Counted from the first letter of the stretch, positions 35,730-49,077 are shown. The stretch: 64,000 nt of DNA from Sipunculus nudus (GCA_026874595.1 CM049314.1:37493229-37557228), one strand, 5' to 3'. A program made the numbers and translations. Notes: generated by a model from the sequence alone, not told the origin.

Positions 35730-37444
35730 CAGGGTTGGCACAATCTTCCCGGAGGGAAGGGAAGGGAAGAAATACTTTCTTCCCACCATTTCTTCCCAGG
35801 GAAGAAATAGATTTACAACATACCTGTCATTCACGTTGTTCAAGTGACATTTTGGCATATCATATTTGTGCAAATCAGAGAGACAACTTTTGTTATATAA
35901 AAAGCTTGCAAACAGACCCTTAGTAGGTGATTGTTATGTGATTTGAGTGATGGGGCTGGATGGTATAGTCTTTAGCCGAGTTGTTGTTGCTGGTGAAGGC
36001 TTGGCTTCTGCTGAGTGATTAAGATGAGTACATACACTGCAGGGATGGAGTTTGGCTTGTAGAGTTGAGCTGGTGTTTGGCTGAATAATTAGGATGAACT
36101 CAACATGAGTACATACCCTGCAGGGGTGGAGTTTGGCTTGGACAGTTGAGCTGAGTAATTAGCGCTTTGGTTGTGTTGTAAAAAATATAGTTACAGACAA
36201 CGCAAAGAACATGGAGAGGATGAGGGATGCCCTTCAAAAAGACGATCCAGAATTGAATGTCTACGGTTGCTCAGCTCACTGGTTGAACTTACTTGGTGCT
36301 GATTTGACTCCTACTGCTGTCATCAAACACATTGTAGAGATAAACAAGTACTACCGTAATCATCATCGTCCATCAGCCTGGTTGAAGGAGCACACAGGTA
36401 GTGTTAGACCTCAGCTTCCTGGTGACACCCGCTGGAAAAGTCAGCTTCACACAGTGGACACCTACCTGACCAACCGAGCATTCATGGTACTTATCACCCA
36501 GGACCACGAATGTGACATTGATCGAAGCATTATTACCAAGGTCAATGATCACAATCTCTTCTGTCAAGCCAGGGATCTACGAGATCAGCTCAAGCCTATC
36601 GCTAATGCTCTTGACATCTGCCAACGTGACAACACTGGTCTTGCCCAAGCGTGTGAGGTTTGGCTGGACCTACTGGATCATCCAGAACTCCAGGGCCACA
36701 GGGCTGCTGTCTCCAAGAGATTCAACCAAGCAGTCCAGCCATGTCTACTGGCAGCTCACCTACTACATCCAACATACCAAGGTCAGCGACTCACTACTGG
36801 ACAGCAGCAGCAAGTTATGGACTGGTTGGCAAAGCGTAACCCAGAGTACATCGCAGCTGCAATCAGCTTTCAGACGAAGTCCCCACCATATCCAGCATTC
36901 TACTTCTCTGCCACATCACTGCCTGCCGTAACTTGGTGGAGGGGAATCAAGAAAGCCAGCCCTACTCTACCTGCAGGATTTGCCGAGTTAGCAGTGAATC
37001 TCCACACAGCATGTGCATCCTCTGCATCCATTGAACGCGTGTTCTCAACCATGGGTATGGTCCAGTCAAAACTTCGAAACAGATTTGGTGTGGAGCGTAC
37101 AAATAAGCTTGTGTTTGCATACAGGATGCTGCGTGGAAGCCATGTTTTGGACTATTGAATTCAGTGTTCTGTATAAAATATTAGTCTAGATTGAGTGTTT
37201 ATATATGAATAACAATGTGTACATATTGAACAACAGATACATTATTCTGTGGCTCTGTTATATCTGCATGTTTAGCTATGTTATATATTATTAATAAAGG
37301 TTTGTGGGAACATGTGGACAAAAGTCATTAGTTTCTTCCCTAACTTCCTTTTCTTCCCAGAAACTTCCTTTTCTTCCCAGAAACTTCCTTTTCTTCCCTG
37401 GGAAGGGAAGAAATACCTTTCTTCCCGGAAGTTTGCCAACCCTG
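35730..37444 (+). mobile_element. hAT DNA transposon, internally deleted
   Basis: The 1,715-bp element is bounded by perfect 8-bp target duplications (GTTGGTGC) and terminal inverted repeats CAGGGTTGGCA ... TGCCAACCCTG, the canonical hAT configuration. The subterminal sequence at both ends is packed with GGGAAGAAA / TTTCTTCCC motifs (35750-35810 and 37325-37430), probable transposase-binding sites. Between them is only the C-terminal part of a transposase; the N-terminal zinc finger and first catalytic region are absent. The left interior has a ~90-bp partial duplication ('ctgcaggggtggagtttggcttg', 36035-36160). It is non-autonomous. Confidence 0.95.
36163..37158 (+). pseudogene. hAT transposase, C-terminal part
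   Basis: The open frame starts after a TAG at 36160-36162, whose AG could also be a splice acceptor, and reads CVVKNIVTDNAKNMERMRDA. The second catalytic Asp is in VTDNA. Then come CSAHWLNLLG, the RW motif in GDTRWKSQL (~36425), and the C-terminal dimerisation region SSASIERVFSTMGMVQSKL (~37020-37075), where Glu is the third catalytic residue. It ends at TGA 37156-37158. About 330 residues remain of a usual 600-700. The frame is intact, so the loss was a 5' internal deletion rather than point decay. It might still dimerise with full-length transposase. Confidence 0.93.
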
Positions 37445-37452
37445 GTTGGTGC
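37445..37452. repeat. Right 8-bp target-site duplication of hAT element
   Basis: GTTGGTGC, identical to 35722-35729. Confidence 0.95.
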
Positions 37453-38091
37453 CTAGTGACATTAAATGTGCTGATTCATCATATCAACAATAAAATATCA
37501 TATTTTATTCTTTTTTTTTTACACACACACTCCAAAACCAATCCCTACCAGGGTAAGCATGAGAGCAAGCACTGACCCAAATCAGAATAAAATTGGATAA
37601 TATTTAGGAAAGTTATCACATGGAAACCAAAGACTGACAGACAGACAGATCAATGTCCCCTGTTCCATGGAAGTGGGGGACAATAAATTTACTTGCATCA
37701 AGACAGACAACATGACACTGGTAATAATTCACAGCTTTCCTGTCATCCACAATCCCTTTCTGTAGAAAAGACTACAAACATCATAAAGTAAGCCTTACTG
37801 GGTATAATGGGTCCTATCACTTAACATAAGATTCCAGTTACGCTTGCCCATAATATTATGTATGTAACCCCTGACGGAATGATCCAGGGATAAAGGTCAT
37901 TTCACAAATAAATCCATCATTAAACAGATACCCTGGTTATACAGAGAGCTGGTGAACGTCAACAAGAATGGTAGTGGTCAACTGCCCACAGCCAGCAAAA
38001 TTAGAAATTTCATAAATATCAATAAAATCATAAACAAAATCTGGCAGGAGTACATGAACATATGATCTGAACAATAATCTATCCATTTTAT
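37453..38091. other. No gene confirmed
   Basis: Continuation of the DNA split by the hAT element. One 66-codon open stretch (about 37876-38075, containing WLYRELVNVNKNGSG) is seen, with no start, splice site or family match. Confidence 0.35.
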
Positions 38092-38141
38092 CATTGTATC
38101 CGCCAAAACAGAGTTTTGCGGATACTATGTTTTCAGCTGCA

Positions 38142-38174
<33 letters not shown>

Positions 38175-39850
38175 GTAGGTTTCCGGAGAACTCCTCCGTA
38201 ACCGCTGGGCGGAATTTTACGAAACCCGGGATTATGTTCGGGTCACATGTGAACTGCTGCGCCCCGATTTTATTTTGACCTCTGACCTTTCCTCTGCGCT
38301 CTGCGTCCGTTTGTGCGTCTGTTTCCACACATAAACCCACATATCTCGGGAACCGTTTGACGGATCAGGAAAATTTTTTTGCACAAATGTAGCCCTTAGA
38401 GAGCTTTATAACATACACAAAAAATGGTGGCGCCACCTGCAACCATGTTTGCACAGTGTCCATCTGTTCGTCTGCCTTGGGTTAAAATCACTCATATCTC
38501 TGCAGTGACTTGACTAATTCGCCTGAAATTTGGCATGCGTATACATCCTGGATGGCTTTTCTGATTTTGTGACAGGTGGCGCCACCTACATTCACGTTTA
38601 CGCTGCAGACATCCAAGCTCATATCTCGGGAACCGTTTGACCGATCAGGAAAATTTTTTTGCACAAATGTAGCCCTTGGAGAGCTTTATAACATACACAA
38701 AAAATGGTGGCGCCACCTGCAACCATGTTTGCACAGTGTCCAGCTGTTTGTCTGCCTTGGGTTAAAATCACTCATATCTCTGCAGTGACTTGACTAATTC
38801 ACCTGAAATTTGGCATGCGTATACATCCTGGATGGCTTTTCTGATTTTGTAACAGGTGGCGCCACCTACATTCACGTTTACGCTGCAGACATCCAAGCTC
38901 ATATCTCGTGAACCGTTTGACCGATCGGGAAAATTTTTTTGCACAAATGTAGCCCTTGGAGAGCTTTATAACATACACAAAAAATGGTGGCGCCACCTGC
39001 AACCATGTTTGCACAGTGTCCATCTGTTCTTCTGCCTTTGGTTAAAATCACTCATATCTCTGCAGTGACTTGACTAATTCACCTGAAATTTGGCATGCGT
39101 ATACATCCTGGATAGCTTTCCTGATTTTATGACAGGTGGCGCCACCTACATTCACGTTTACGCTGCAGACATCCAAGCTCATATCTCGGGAACCGTTTGA
39201 CCGATCAGGAAAATTTTTTTGCACAAATGTAGCCCTTGGAGAGCTTTATAACATACGCAAAACTGGTGGTGCCACCTGCAGCCATTTTTGCACAGCTCCT
39301 GTCTGTTTGTCTGCCATGGGATTAAATCACTCATATCTCGGCAGTGGTTTGACATATCTGGCTAAAATTTTGCAGGTTTATACATCCCCGACAGCTCTCT
39401 TGATTTTATGACAGGTGGAGCCACCTGCATTCTAGTATGCAGCAGACATCCAAGCTCATATCTTGGGAACCGTTTGACCGATTGGGCCAAAGTTTTGCAT
39501 GTGTATAGTTCTCACATAGCCCTTTATCATACGCAAAACTGGTGCCGTCACCTGCAACCATTTTTGCTCAGCGTCCATCTGATCGTCTGCCACGGGCTAA
39601 AATCACTCATATACATGTAGTGGTTTGACTTATCTGCCTTAAATTTTGCATATGTATACAACTGGGACGGCTTTCTGGATTTTGTGGTAGGGGGGGCAAC
39701 CTTCATACACAATTTGGCTGCAGACATCCATACTAATATGCAACACTTCACTCTATTTCCCCTTGCCTCTTAATCCATGCCTCACTTCACCCGTTCCACT
39801 CTGATTTAGGCGGATACACGTAGTCGCTTGTCGACTACCCGTATTCTAGT
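38092..39850 (-). mobile_element. Satellite-bearing HINE-like element C with GGTGGCGCCACC units
   Basis: In reverse orientation to A and B. Left end in the window: GTATCCGCCAAAAC-AGA-GTTTTGCGGATAC hairpin (38096-38125), then ATAGTATC-like sequence mirrored as 'actatgttttc' and an 11-repeat GCC tract (38142-38175). Right end: GGCGGATACA (39809-39818), then a 7-bp hairpin GTAGTCG-CTTGT-CGACTAC. The middle has five units of 275-280 bp (anchors 38426, 38706, 38986, 39265 and ~39538). Most units carry two perfect or near-perfect GGTGGCGCCACC palindromes and a segment 'catatctcgggaaccgtttgac'. Unit-length ORFs (70 codons, repeated) are satellite shadows. The layout matches element A: hairpin, GTATCC repeat, array, GC tract, AACATA, terminal hairpin. 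Confidence 0.68.
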
Positions 39851-40880
39851 TATCTATGTATCCAGGTTTTCAATTCCTGATCAGTTCCTGAACATTCCCC
39901 TTTTAACCCCCCCCCCCCCAATTAAGTCCTCACATAATGCTTATCAGTTGGATTATTTGTCCTAGAGAAACACATATCTTCAATTTGCATATTTTATGCA
40001 GTACCACCGGAAACCCCAGAAATCAATTCGCCCCTAGCCTATCACACACTTCAGGCTATCCTGGATATTTTCCTAGTGCTAGCCTAAGTCAAATATGAAT
40101 CAAAGGATCACAGATGCTTGTGACTCCACAGCTTCTCATTGACCTCCAGATAACAGCCTATAAAATAGTGTTTGCAGACCACAAGGGAGCAACTGTCCTC
40201 TGATGTAAGAGGTCAGACATGTGAACTTTTACACTACAGAATAAAGGACACCCTAACACAGACCACTTAACCTTTACCTCTCCTTTGAGATCCCATCCAA
40301 GAGAGGATGAAAATGTGAATGATTAATGTACAAAATGTCAAGAGTTATAATCACAGATTTGCTGACCCAGAGCTAGAGGTCCGTGACAGTTTAGGTGTCG
40401 ACAGACTTTGTCATCACTCGACAGTGTAGAGATTTACATATACATAGTATTTCAGAAAACTTAACATTATCTTTTTTGTTAGTTCTCGCACATGTATGAT
40501 GGAAAATTTAATATTTTAATGTTATTAAGTTATGTATACCAAAGAAAACTTTAAAAAGTACTCCAAAAATATATGCAGACATTGTGTTCAACTTTTTGTG
40601 AGGTTCTATAAAAATTACTATACTTACACTAGTAAATTATCATGAAAATTAATTATTACAAAAAATGTGATCAAGATGCCCCATATACCGGTGAATAGTC
40701 ACAGTGCTGCCACTCAGGATTTAATGGAAAACAATATAAAATCTTACACGAAAAAAGTTTGAAATTGTCTGAAAAAAAGTATAAAAAAAGAACAATTTTA
40801 CGCTTAACAGTGCATCTTTGTATCATATTACAGCATGCAATACTTCTAAACAAGCCACTGGTATGAAAGTAAGTATATCT

Positions 40881-40927
<47 letters not shown>

Positions 40928-43188
40928 CTAGTATTCCATATATCCAGCTATTTTGTAAACCACAGGCAATGTTGCAGAAAAAAAACACGGAAAAATAAAT
41001 GCCACTATTATGAAATTTTGACTGAGCATGTCTACTGCACTCAATAAGTTCAAGTAAACAACCTATAATTACCACCTGAGGATGATGATTTTAGAAAAAA
41101 ATTACAAAAAATAGCCACCCCTGAAAACAGTATGAAAAAGTCTTGCCAGAAAAAAAGTGTGTTAACTACTTTTAGAAATGAATAGATGTCAGCACTTTGG
41201 TCATTTAAACTATATGCTTATTGGGCTGGCATGCACATCATGTTCATTGTCCATACCTGCAGCACTGACAGCCCAAAGGCAAATAATATAATATTATGAA
41301 CTGATCTGTTATGTTAACTGTAAATGAAAGATTGACAGTATAAAATAAATTAGAATCTTTGTTTGTAAAAGACTAAAATAAATGAAAAGTTCATAAAAAA
41401 CATCATAATCTGACCAAGTATTGCCTAATAAGCACACGAAAACACTGGGAAAAAAAGACTAAAATTTTTATTAAAAAAAAATCAGAAAATAACAAAAATT
41501 CACTGAAAAGCATCAAAAAGTTTCTGAAAAGTACTGCAAAAATTGCAAAAAAAAGATACTAAAATGACGTAATTCTTATCTCCTTCCACATATATGTACC
41601 TACAAATATGTACACCAAAAAAGGCATGTGCCCTGTAGAATATAAACAAAAGTTGGGGTATGATTGGAACATAAACCGGCCACCACCCACCCCCAGAAAA
41701 TTTGAGAATGCTACGAGGCGATAATTGAAGAAATTCAGAAACTAAGTTGGAATCAGCTAACAGTGAAACAAGGTTAAAACATTACACACTGAGTGTAGCC
41801 AACCATATAATTAAAAATGAATTCAGTGTCACCTGTTTTCATACGTAGACTCGCACTGTCATTCTCGGAGGATCCTGGAGTACGCGCATCACGTCCGCTC
41901 ACTCGTGCGTCTTCTTCTCGTCTGACCTGCATCAGCTGCACGGACTGGCCACCAGGTGCCGCTGTAAGCAAACAAAACTTATACTCTCACCGCTGTAGTC
42001 ACGAGGGCCGATGTACTTGTTTTATTATGTTTTTTTTTTAATATTTACATATACATATACAATTATATATAAATTAAATTGTTATGATTATAATGATTAT
42101 TTGGCCAAATAACCATAAATTCTTGTTCAGTTAAGCGTTGCACAGGTTAAATCAGTACAGAAAAGGAGGTTGAATCCTATACCCCCACAGGGTAGATAAC
42201 CCTGGCCTCAGCGGTGACACATGCATGCAGGCCTGTCGCCCTTGTGATGAAAGGTGTCGCTTTTGAGTAATGGTTCGGGCGTAGGAATGTTGTAAACTGA
42301 CCCAGTGTAGCTCCTCAATTGCTTTATTTCAGTGACTGATGCAATGTGGAGTCCATAGATTGCACCTGCAGTTAACTGTGATTATAACACTCCATACACA
42401 ACTGTGAGATTTAACATATATCCATTGATTAATGTACATCTATGTGTATTGTATATTTGACCACTAGAAAACATTCCTGTTCTTTTTTCAGCCCTATTTT
42501 GCACCAAGGAAGTTAAAATATGAACATAATAGTACACAGGCCTAAAGCCTTATTCAGGACTGCCACCAAATGCAAGATGTCTACCGGGGCTGTTGATGCT
42601 TCAATTCTCTCTGGACAAATACTATCAGTTCTTGATGTTACAGGTGCTTCATGCTTTCCAGAATGTTTTTTTTTATTACAGGCCTTTCGACATACAACAT
42701 TATGTGAACATTGGTTTGCTAAAACCATAGGAAATATTTTTATTTAATTTTCTTTCTAAGAGTAACAGATCGTATCGTGCTATAACCACAGTTAGCCATT
42801 TGTTGGGCCGGCGACGCAACAGAAACCTGAAACCTGTTGTGTCGACGTCGGCGGCTAGACCCAGTGCAGAGGAACTTTATCCTTACATTGTCTCCCTTAA
42901 CTATCAACCCGATTTTTCATTTTATATATGCCTAGGCCCTAAGTCTTTTTGTAAGACAATTATATTAAATGTATTTATATTATATGAATGGTAAGGACTT
43001 TTTAAAGTTCTAAATGGACAGTATTTTTAATGTTGGTTAGAGGCAATTATTATAATATTCAGTAGCTTTAATACAAGTATCTGGTTGGTTTACAGGCCCA
43101 AGTAGGGAGGGGAGGGGGGCACATTTCGGCATCACAGGACTCTGTTCTGTTTTCTCTAAATTCATAAATAGCCTTATTTTAATATACC

Positions 43189-43190
<2 letters not shown>
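39851..43190. other. No gene confirmed; one possible minus-strand exon
   Basis: Mostly AT-rich non-coding DNA with a C-tract at ~39908-39920. A GC-richer patch at 41833-41961 could be a minus-strand exon (see findings). A short imperfect hairpin lies at 42807-42850 (CGACGCAACAG ... CTGTTGTGTCG). Confidence 0.4.
40883..40927. repeat. (TA)n microsatellite
   Basis: TA repeats with one ATTTA interruption. Confidence 0.9.

Positions 43191-43191
<1 letters not shown>

Positions 43192-43252
<61 letters not shown>
43192..43252. repeat. (TA)n microsatellite
   Basis: About 30 TA repeats with one T insertion near 43241. Confidence 0.95.
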
Positions 43253-43500
43253 GGACATATTTTGTGAACTACCAGAGGAAAATAAACCTTACTCATAGCA
43301 CAAGGATGGACTTTTATAATCATGATTGGTGAGGGTGAGCAGAGTACATGGACATATATGAAAATTCTACTTGGAGCTAATGCTTGCTCCGTTCCCCTGG
43401 ATCGCAAGGAACGTAAACAATATTTTATTATATTTGAGAAACAATATTTTTCGCCACATATGAGGGCTAATATGTTGAATCTCTCTTGAGGAAAGAGCAT

Positions 43501-44973
43501 TAATTTATTTTATGGAAAGGGGAAGGTAGGTGGCGCCACTTGTCTGGTGAACAAGAACATTTCCTAAGATGGATAGACGTGCCAAATTTAAAACTAATAC
43601 TTTGAACTACTCCAGAGATATGAGCAATATTCACCCAAAGCACATGTACAGATAGATGCCACACCAAAACGATTGCAGATGGCACCACCAGTCGCGAGTA
43701 CATGATGGAGGTGTTCAAGATCTATGGATATGCACATTTTCAGGCCAAAAGGAAAAATCACTCCTCATGAAAAGGGCATTAATTTATTCTACAAAAACGG
43801 GAAGGTAGTTGGCGCCACCTGTCTGGTTTATGAGAAAGCTTACCAAGATGGGTGGACATGCCAAATTTCAGGCCTATACCTCGGACCACTCCGGAGATAT
43901 GAGCAATTTCCACTCAAAGCACATGTACAGATGGACGTCACGCCTAAACGATTGCAGATGGCGCCACCAGTCTTGAGTAAAAGATGGAGGTGTCCAATAA
44001 CTATGGATATGCAAAATTTCATGCTAATAGGGCAAATCACTCATAGCAAAAGGACATTAATTTATTTAACAAAAAAGGGAAGGTAGGTGGGGCCATCTGT
44101 CTGGTTTACGGGAAAACTTTTCAAGATGGATGGACATGCAAAATTTCAGACCAATACCTTGAACCACTCCGGAGATATGAGCAATTTCTACCGAAAACAA
44201 ACGTATGGATGGACGCCACACAATTATAATTGCAGATTGCGCCGCCAGTCTTGAATACAAGATGGAGGTATCCAAGATCAATGGACATGCACAATGTAAG
44301 CCCAATCTTTCCATTAGTTTTAGACTTTTAATGATCACAGTACTGTCTAGTGGCAATGATGAGAATTAATAGGCCAAAAAATAAGAAAAGGACAGAAGGT
44401 GGCGCCACCTGTCTGCCGCAGAAGACAAAGCTATCCAAGATCTTCTGTCAATTTAAATTTTTTTAACATGTCATGCATGCCTTATTGAGATATTTATGAT
44501 TTTGTGTGATTTTCACCATATATTGCAATATTCAAGGAATTCTGTTAATTAGTTTTTGACTTGTAATGCTCACAGTACTGTTAAGTGGCAATGACGGGGT
44601 ATATAATGGCACGAAAACAAGAAAAGGATAACAGGTGGCACCACCAGTTTCCGGTATATGACAACACTATGCAAGATCTTCGGACAATTAATTTTTGGAT
44701 CAATTCATGCAAGATTCCTTGAGATATTTATGAATATGTGAGATTTTCCCCCAAAATGGACCTATTTAAGGTCAAGGTCACTCACCGAGTTAAGGTAATG
44801 ACCCCATTTTAAAAAGCCTTTCTCCTCTCACCCATATCTATGTACATGTCATATTTGGTAAAGATCCGTAAAATATTTTTTTGAGTTATCGCGTCAAAAC
44901 GAAATCTCTGCGGCGGCGATGGCGGCACGACCGTGCTTAAACCACAGTATCCCGACTCTGTCTGGGGATACAA
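43501..44973 (+). mobile_element. Satellite-bearing HINE-like element D
   Basis: Three units of ~276-280 bp start TAATTTATT at 43501, 43781 and ~44057, each with [G/T]GGCGCCAC and 'gatatgagcaat' segments. They are followed by the same 3' domain as A and B: GGTGGCGCCACC at 44399-44410, a CGG tract at ~44910, and a terminal hairpin GTATCCC...CTGTCTGGGGATAC (44947-44971) then AA. The left terminal hairpin of A and B was not found, so this copy is 5' truncated or its left end is diverged. Confidence 0.6.
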
Positions 44974-45740
44974 TAAACAAAATATGATATGAAAAATAAA
45001 AAAACAATACAACCTAGTATTGGCTAAATCTGAATATGACGGGCCTTAACTGCATGAATATTATTTCCACTTCCCCAATGGTAAAGCTGGTGCAGTCTGA
45101 GCATTCTAGGAAAAAGTCACCTTTTTTTCTGTCTATTTCAATTATAATACATTACCCGTGTTTCTTGTTCACAGATTTTTATTTATGTGCAACTATTGGG
45201 TCATTATAGAGGCAATAGTTATACATTTTTGCATTTAGAAAAAGTTTTCAATTTTTACATTGAAGTGCCAACAATTTATACTATTTTTGTTATCCCACCG
45301 GTTTTGCCATGCCCAGTTCAAGTTAAAAAAAATATTCCAATGGATCGATCGCTCGGATTGTGCTGGAAAGGGGGTGGGGAGGGGGGGGGGGATTGTTTCT
45401 GTGCGGGCTGTCGATCGCTCGATCTTTCGAATCAAATTTCTTTGCGATGAAAGAAAATTGGCCATCTGGAGTTTATCTTGAAATATAAAGCTTTATGTTA
45501 TTATAAATTAGGCGAAAACATGTAAATGTATACATGTAGTGTTGAAACAAATGACAGTATAAAATAGCATTGCAGCGTTTTAGACTTACGTTAATAAATA
45601 ATAATTATTATAATAATATCATTTTTTTTATTAAAATGTAAATACATAAGGTAAAATCAAGTGATAACATTAAATAATAAAAAAGTGTGTTTGTTTCATA
45701 AATTTGATTCAAGATGTCTAATTGATCTCATAATAATATA
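44974..45740. other. No gene seen
   Basis: AT-rich DNA with a G-rich tract at ~45370-45391. Overlapping short ORFs at 45187-45481 look fortuitous. Confidence 0.4.
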
Positions 45741-46040
45741 TCCAATATGACATAATCAATCTACAAAATCAGTTGAATTTGAAAAGGAAGTAAACATTTT
45801 TTCACGCGCTGGCCCATATGTGGGTATATGGGTTGAGTGGAATGACTGCATATGATAGTCTTAAGCATGCACGGGCTCCTATATAAGAATATATCCAATA
45901 TGACATAATCGATCTACAAAATCAGGCGAATTTGAAAAGGAAGTAAACATTTTTTCACGCGCTGGCCCATATGTGGATATATGGGTTGAGTGGAATGACC
46001 GCATATATATTTGATAGTCTTAAGCATGCATGGGCATATA
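45741..46040. repeat. 153-bp tandem duplication
   Basis: The unit starting TCCAATATGACATAATC at 45741 repeats at 45894 with a few substitutions and ends near 'cttaagcatgcatgggc' (~46035). It contains CACGCGCTGGCCCATATGTG. Confidence 0.85.
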
Positions 46041-47488
46041 TAGTGGACTACAGGATGGACATTTTTCAACGGGGGGGGGGGGGGAGGGGGGAGGGGGCAT
46101 ATAGCATATAATACCCCCACCACCTTTTTAAATATTGCAAATTAAAATATTATTATGTCGTTTTGCCATGCACAAAAAAAGATTCTAGTTTTAATCGTTA
46201 AAATATAACTTGTTAAAAAACCTGCAAAATCTGGAACACGACCGTTAAACGCACAAACTTAACAATCCATGCAGGTTTTCAGATTAAATCCTGAACTTAA
46301 TTTTTGTTTCGAAATGATTTCGAGATAATCAACCGGGGGGGGGGGGGGGGGGCAGGGATCGAGCGCCCCTTTAAATTATGTGCATCTGTCCGCTATACTT
46401 TAAACAATTCTTTATTTTAAAAAATATTGTTTCATTAAATAACAAATTTGTGACGCATTTAATTCCACATTTTTTTGGCAACTGGAAATTGTACTGTGTT
46501 AAAAAATTTAAGCAAGTTTAATACCTTTATTTTAGTCAAATATACCATGACATGTCTCTTAATGCATTCCATTCGATAGGAATGACTAATATCCTTATTT
46601 AGAGCATATATATTCAAAATCCATTATTCCATTTAAAAGTAATGACACTTTTTATATCACTGTCCCGTTCCTTTTACTAAATTAGGCCCCTGGCTGTTCC
46701 GTTTTTTTTAGGCCAGCCCTGTGTCTCCATGTGACCGGACTAGTGCTGTCAGATCTAAGACTTGGCTCAGTGCACATGCAGGTAAAGTCCAGACCAGCAC
46801 TGGACCAGCTCCCACTGCTCTGGTTGGCTATTTCTTGAATTTATCGCCCCACTGACTTTATCCAGAATAATTTGAATGACATATATATATAGTGTAAAAA
46901 TGTAGTGTAAAAATAAGTGAACTTTGTCTAAAAGAACAACTAGCACTATGTATAGAAAGAAACATGCAGGATGCATGAAAGAGTATTAATAAGACTGTTG
47001 TCACCAATGTTGAACATTAACGGTCAGACAAATAACCATCTTATATAATATTCAGCCATGAGATCCTATACAGGGCTGATGTAAATGACTTTCTAAACTT
47101 GCAGACATTTGAATTTTATATTATATATAGTGTGGAAATAAGCATTGTTTATTTCAACTCCCAGGGTAGAGTGGAAATAAGCTAGGGATACTTATTCCCA
47201 CTCCCCGGGGGCGTGGAAATAAGCACTTCCAAATAATATAGGCCTAATTTACCTGCTTTTGTGATATATGGGGTTGTGGAATTAGCCTCTGACAATTAAC
47301 CTTAATTTAACGGAATCCGAGTTAAAACTAGGAATAAAATAGCATACATAATATTAATATAAGCTATATATACCAGTGCCTTAGTATATGTGACAAAACA
47401 TTCAGGGTTTGCCTTAAACAGACGGTCGGTCGTGGCGCTCGACCTTAGTACTTGTAACTGAATGACTAGCTTCTTTGTTCATGTATTC

Positions 47489-47490
<2 letters not shown>
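46041..47490. other. No gene confirmed; G-tracts
   Basis: G-runs lie at ~46071-46098 and ~46336-46352. A 70-nt segment (46712-46781) is bounded by TTTTTTTTAG and GTAAAG like an internal exon, but no family or partner exon was recognised. The rest is featureless. Confidence 0.4.

Positions 47491-47545
<55 letters not shown>
47491..47545. repeat. (TA)n microsatellite
   Basis: About 27 uninterrupted TA repeats. Confidence 0.95.
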
Positions 47546-47549
<4 letters not shown>

Positions 47550-49018
47550 TATTAGACTGCATGGCCTTGAATTGAATCATGGTACATGTCGACTGTACAA
47601 CTGACTACTATATATAAAACTCCCGAACAATGTTTAGTATCTTAACAATAAATAATTTAAACAAACCTGCTTTAATGTTTATGGATACATACTTAGAATA
47701 TGAAAAATGTATTTGTACTTACAGGACCTTAAAATCATTACATGGCCAGTATTTAATTTTAAACTTTTTAAAAAATATGGTGAGTGTAATAATTTAAAAA
47801 AAAATTAATTCACTATTTCAATATTTCAAAGAATTCCATATCTTACAAATATCTCTAAGATGTGGCATTATATAAGAACGAAAAAGGAAATCATTTTAAT
47901 TGAACACAACATGGTCTAGTCATATTTGCACGAAATCTTTAAACTGATGCTTCCTTTAAGAGTTATGCTCGAAAGGAGGCTCAAAATTACCCGCATGAAA
48001 TACCCTCATGAGAATTATCTTTACATCATTTATTTCAATTGTATTAATTTTGTATATTGTGGTCATAATGGTCCGTTTTATGAGATCGGGCATCACAATA
48101 TTCACAGTACATGTCACATTATATCTCATGACATCACGTGTTCACTTATCGAGTACAAAATTAAGGTTTTCCTTTCTCATTAATAATTTATTCAAAGAAA
48201 ATTTAAAAGGAGAGTTACAATTTTTCCTCTAATTGTATCAGCGTGCCCGTTTCTTCATATAGTGTTTGCTGTTTTCCTATGAAGGCCATTTTTCGGTCAT
48301 GCACGCTGGTGGGCCCGAAGTATTATGTAATTTTATGACATCTTTCTTAGTCAGTGGAACTCGTGACTGGGATCAATCATTCACTTTATCAGTGGGATTA
48401 ACATTGTCCCTTTAGCGGTCCTGGCGGATTTAATAAAGGTGATATCTGTATTTGATAAAGCGTATGCCCAGGCTTGATGTGGGAAGAATTGTTAGGTATA
48501 CAGACGGACAATATTGCCATCTGAATGTTGTATTATTTCACTGCATGCATGCAGGCTAACTTTAACATTGATCGCTAATCCGATATACTCGTTTACCCAT
48601 ATACAGGGTATCCCCATATAATTAAAACGGAATGGAAGGGGTATAGGCTAGCATGATTGGTGTGTCTGTGTGTGTGCATGTGAGAGAGAGAAACAAAAAA
48701 CATGTTATGATCAAAACCGTTGTATCATTACACATAAAGGTTTTGGGACGTTGGATTTCTCAGAATTATATGTTCTTTGGAGAATAAAAGTGTCTTTAAT
48801 CCTTAAATAACTTTCAGCGTGTTACTCATAATTTCTTAATATCCTGGCCATTCCTAAACGATTAGCGCATGTGTTTATACTATAATTACTCGGGCTGGGT
48901 GTCGCCTACAAATTTTGTATCGCAATACATTGCGATATTTAGTAGCGTTTTCCGATACGTATTGCAATATTTTTAGGAATATTTATAGGTAATATGTGTT
49001 TTCTGCATATATATGCAA

Positions 49019-49019
<1 letters not shown>
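47546..49019. other. No gene seen
   Basis: AT-rich DNA with no motif-bearing ORF. The 48.9-kb part contains several TCGC/GCGA steps around CGATA, but no recognised element. Confidence 0.4.

Positions 49020-49077
<58 letters not shown>
49020..49077. repeat. (TA)n microsatellite
   Basis: About 28 TA repeats. Confidence 0.95.
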
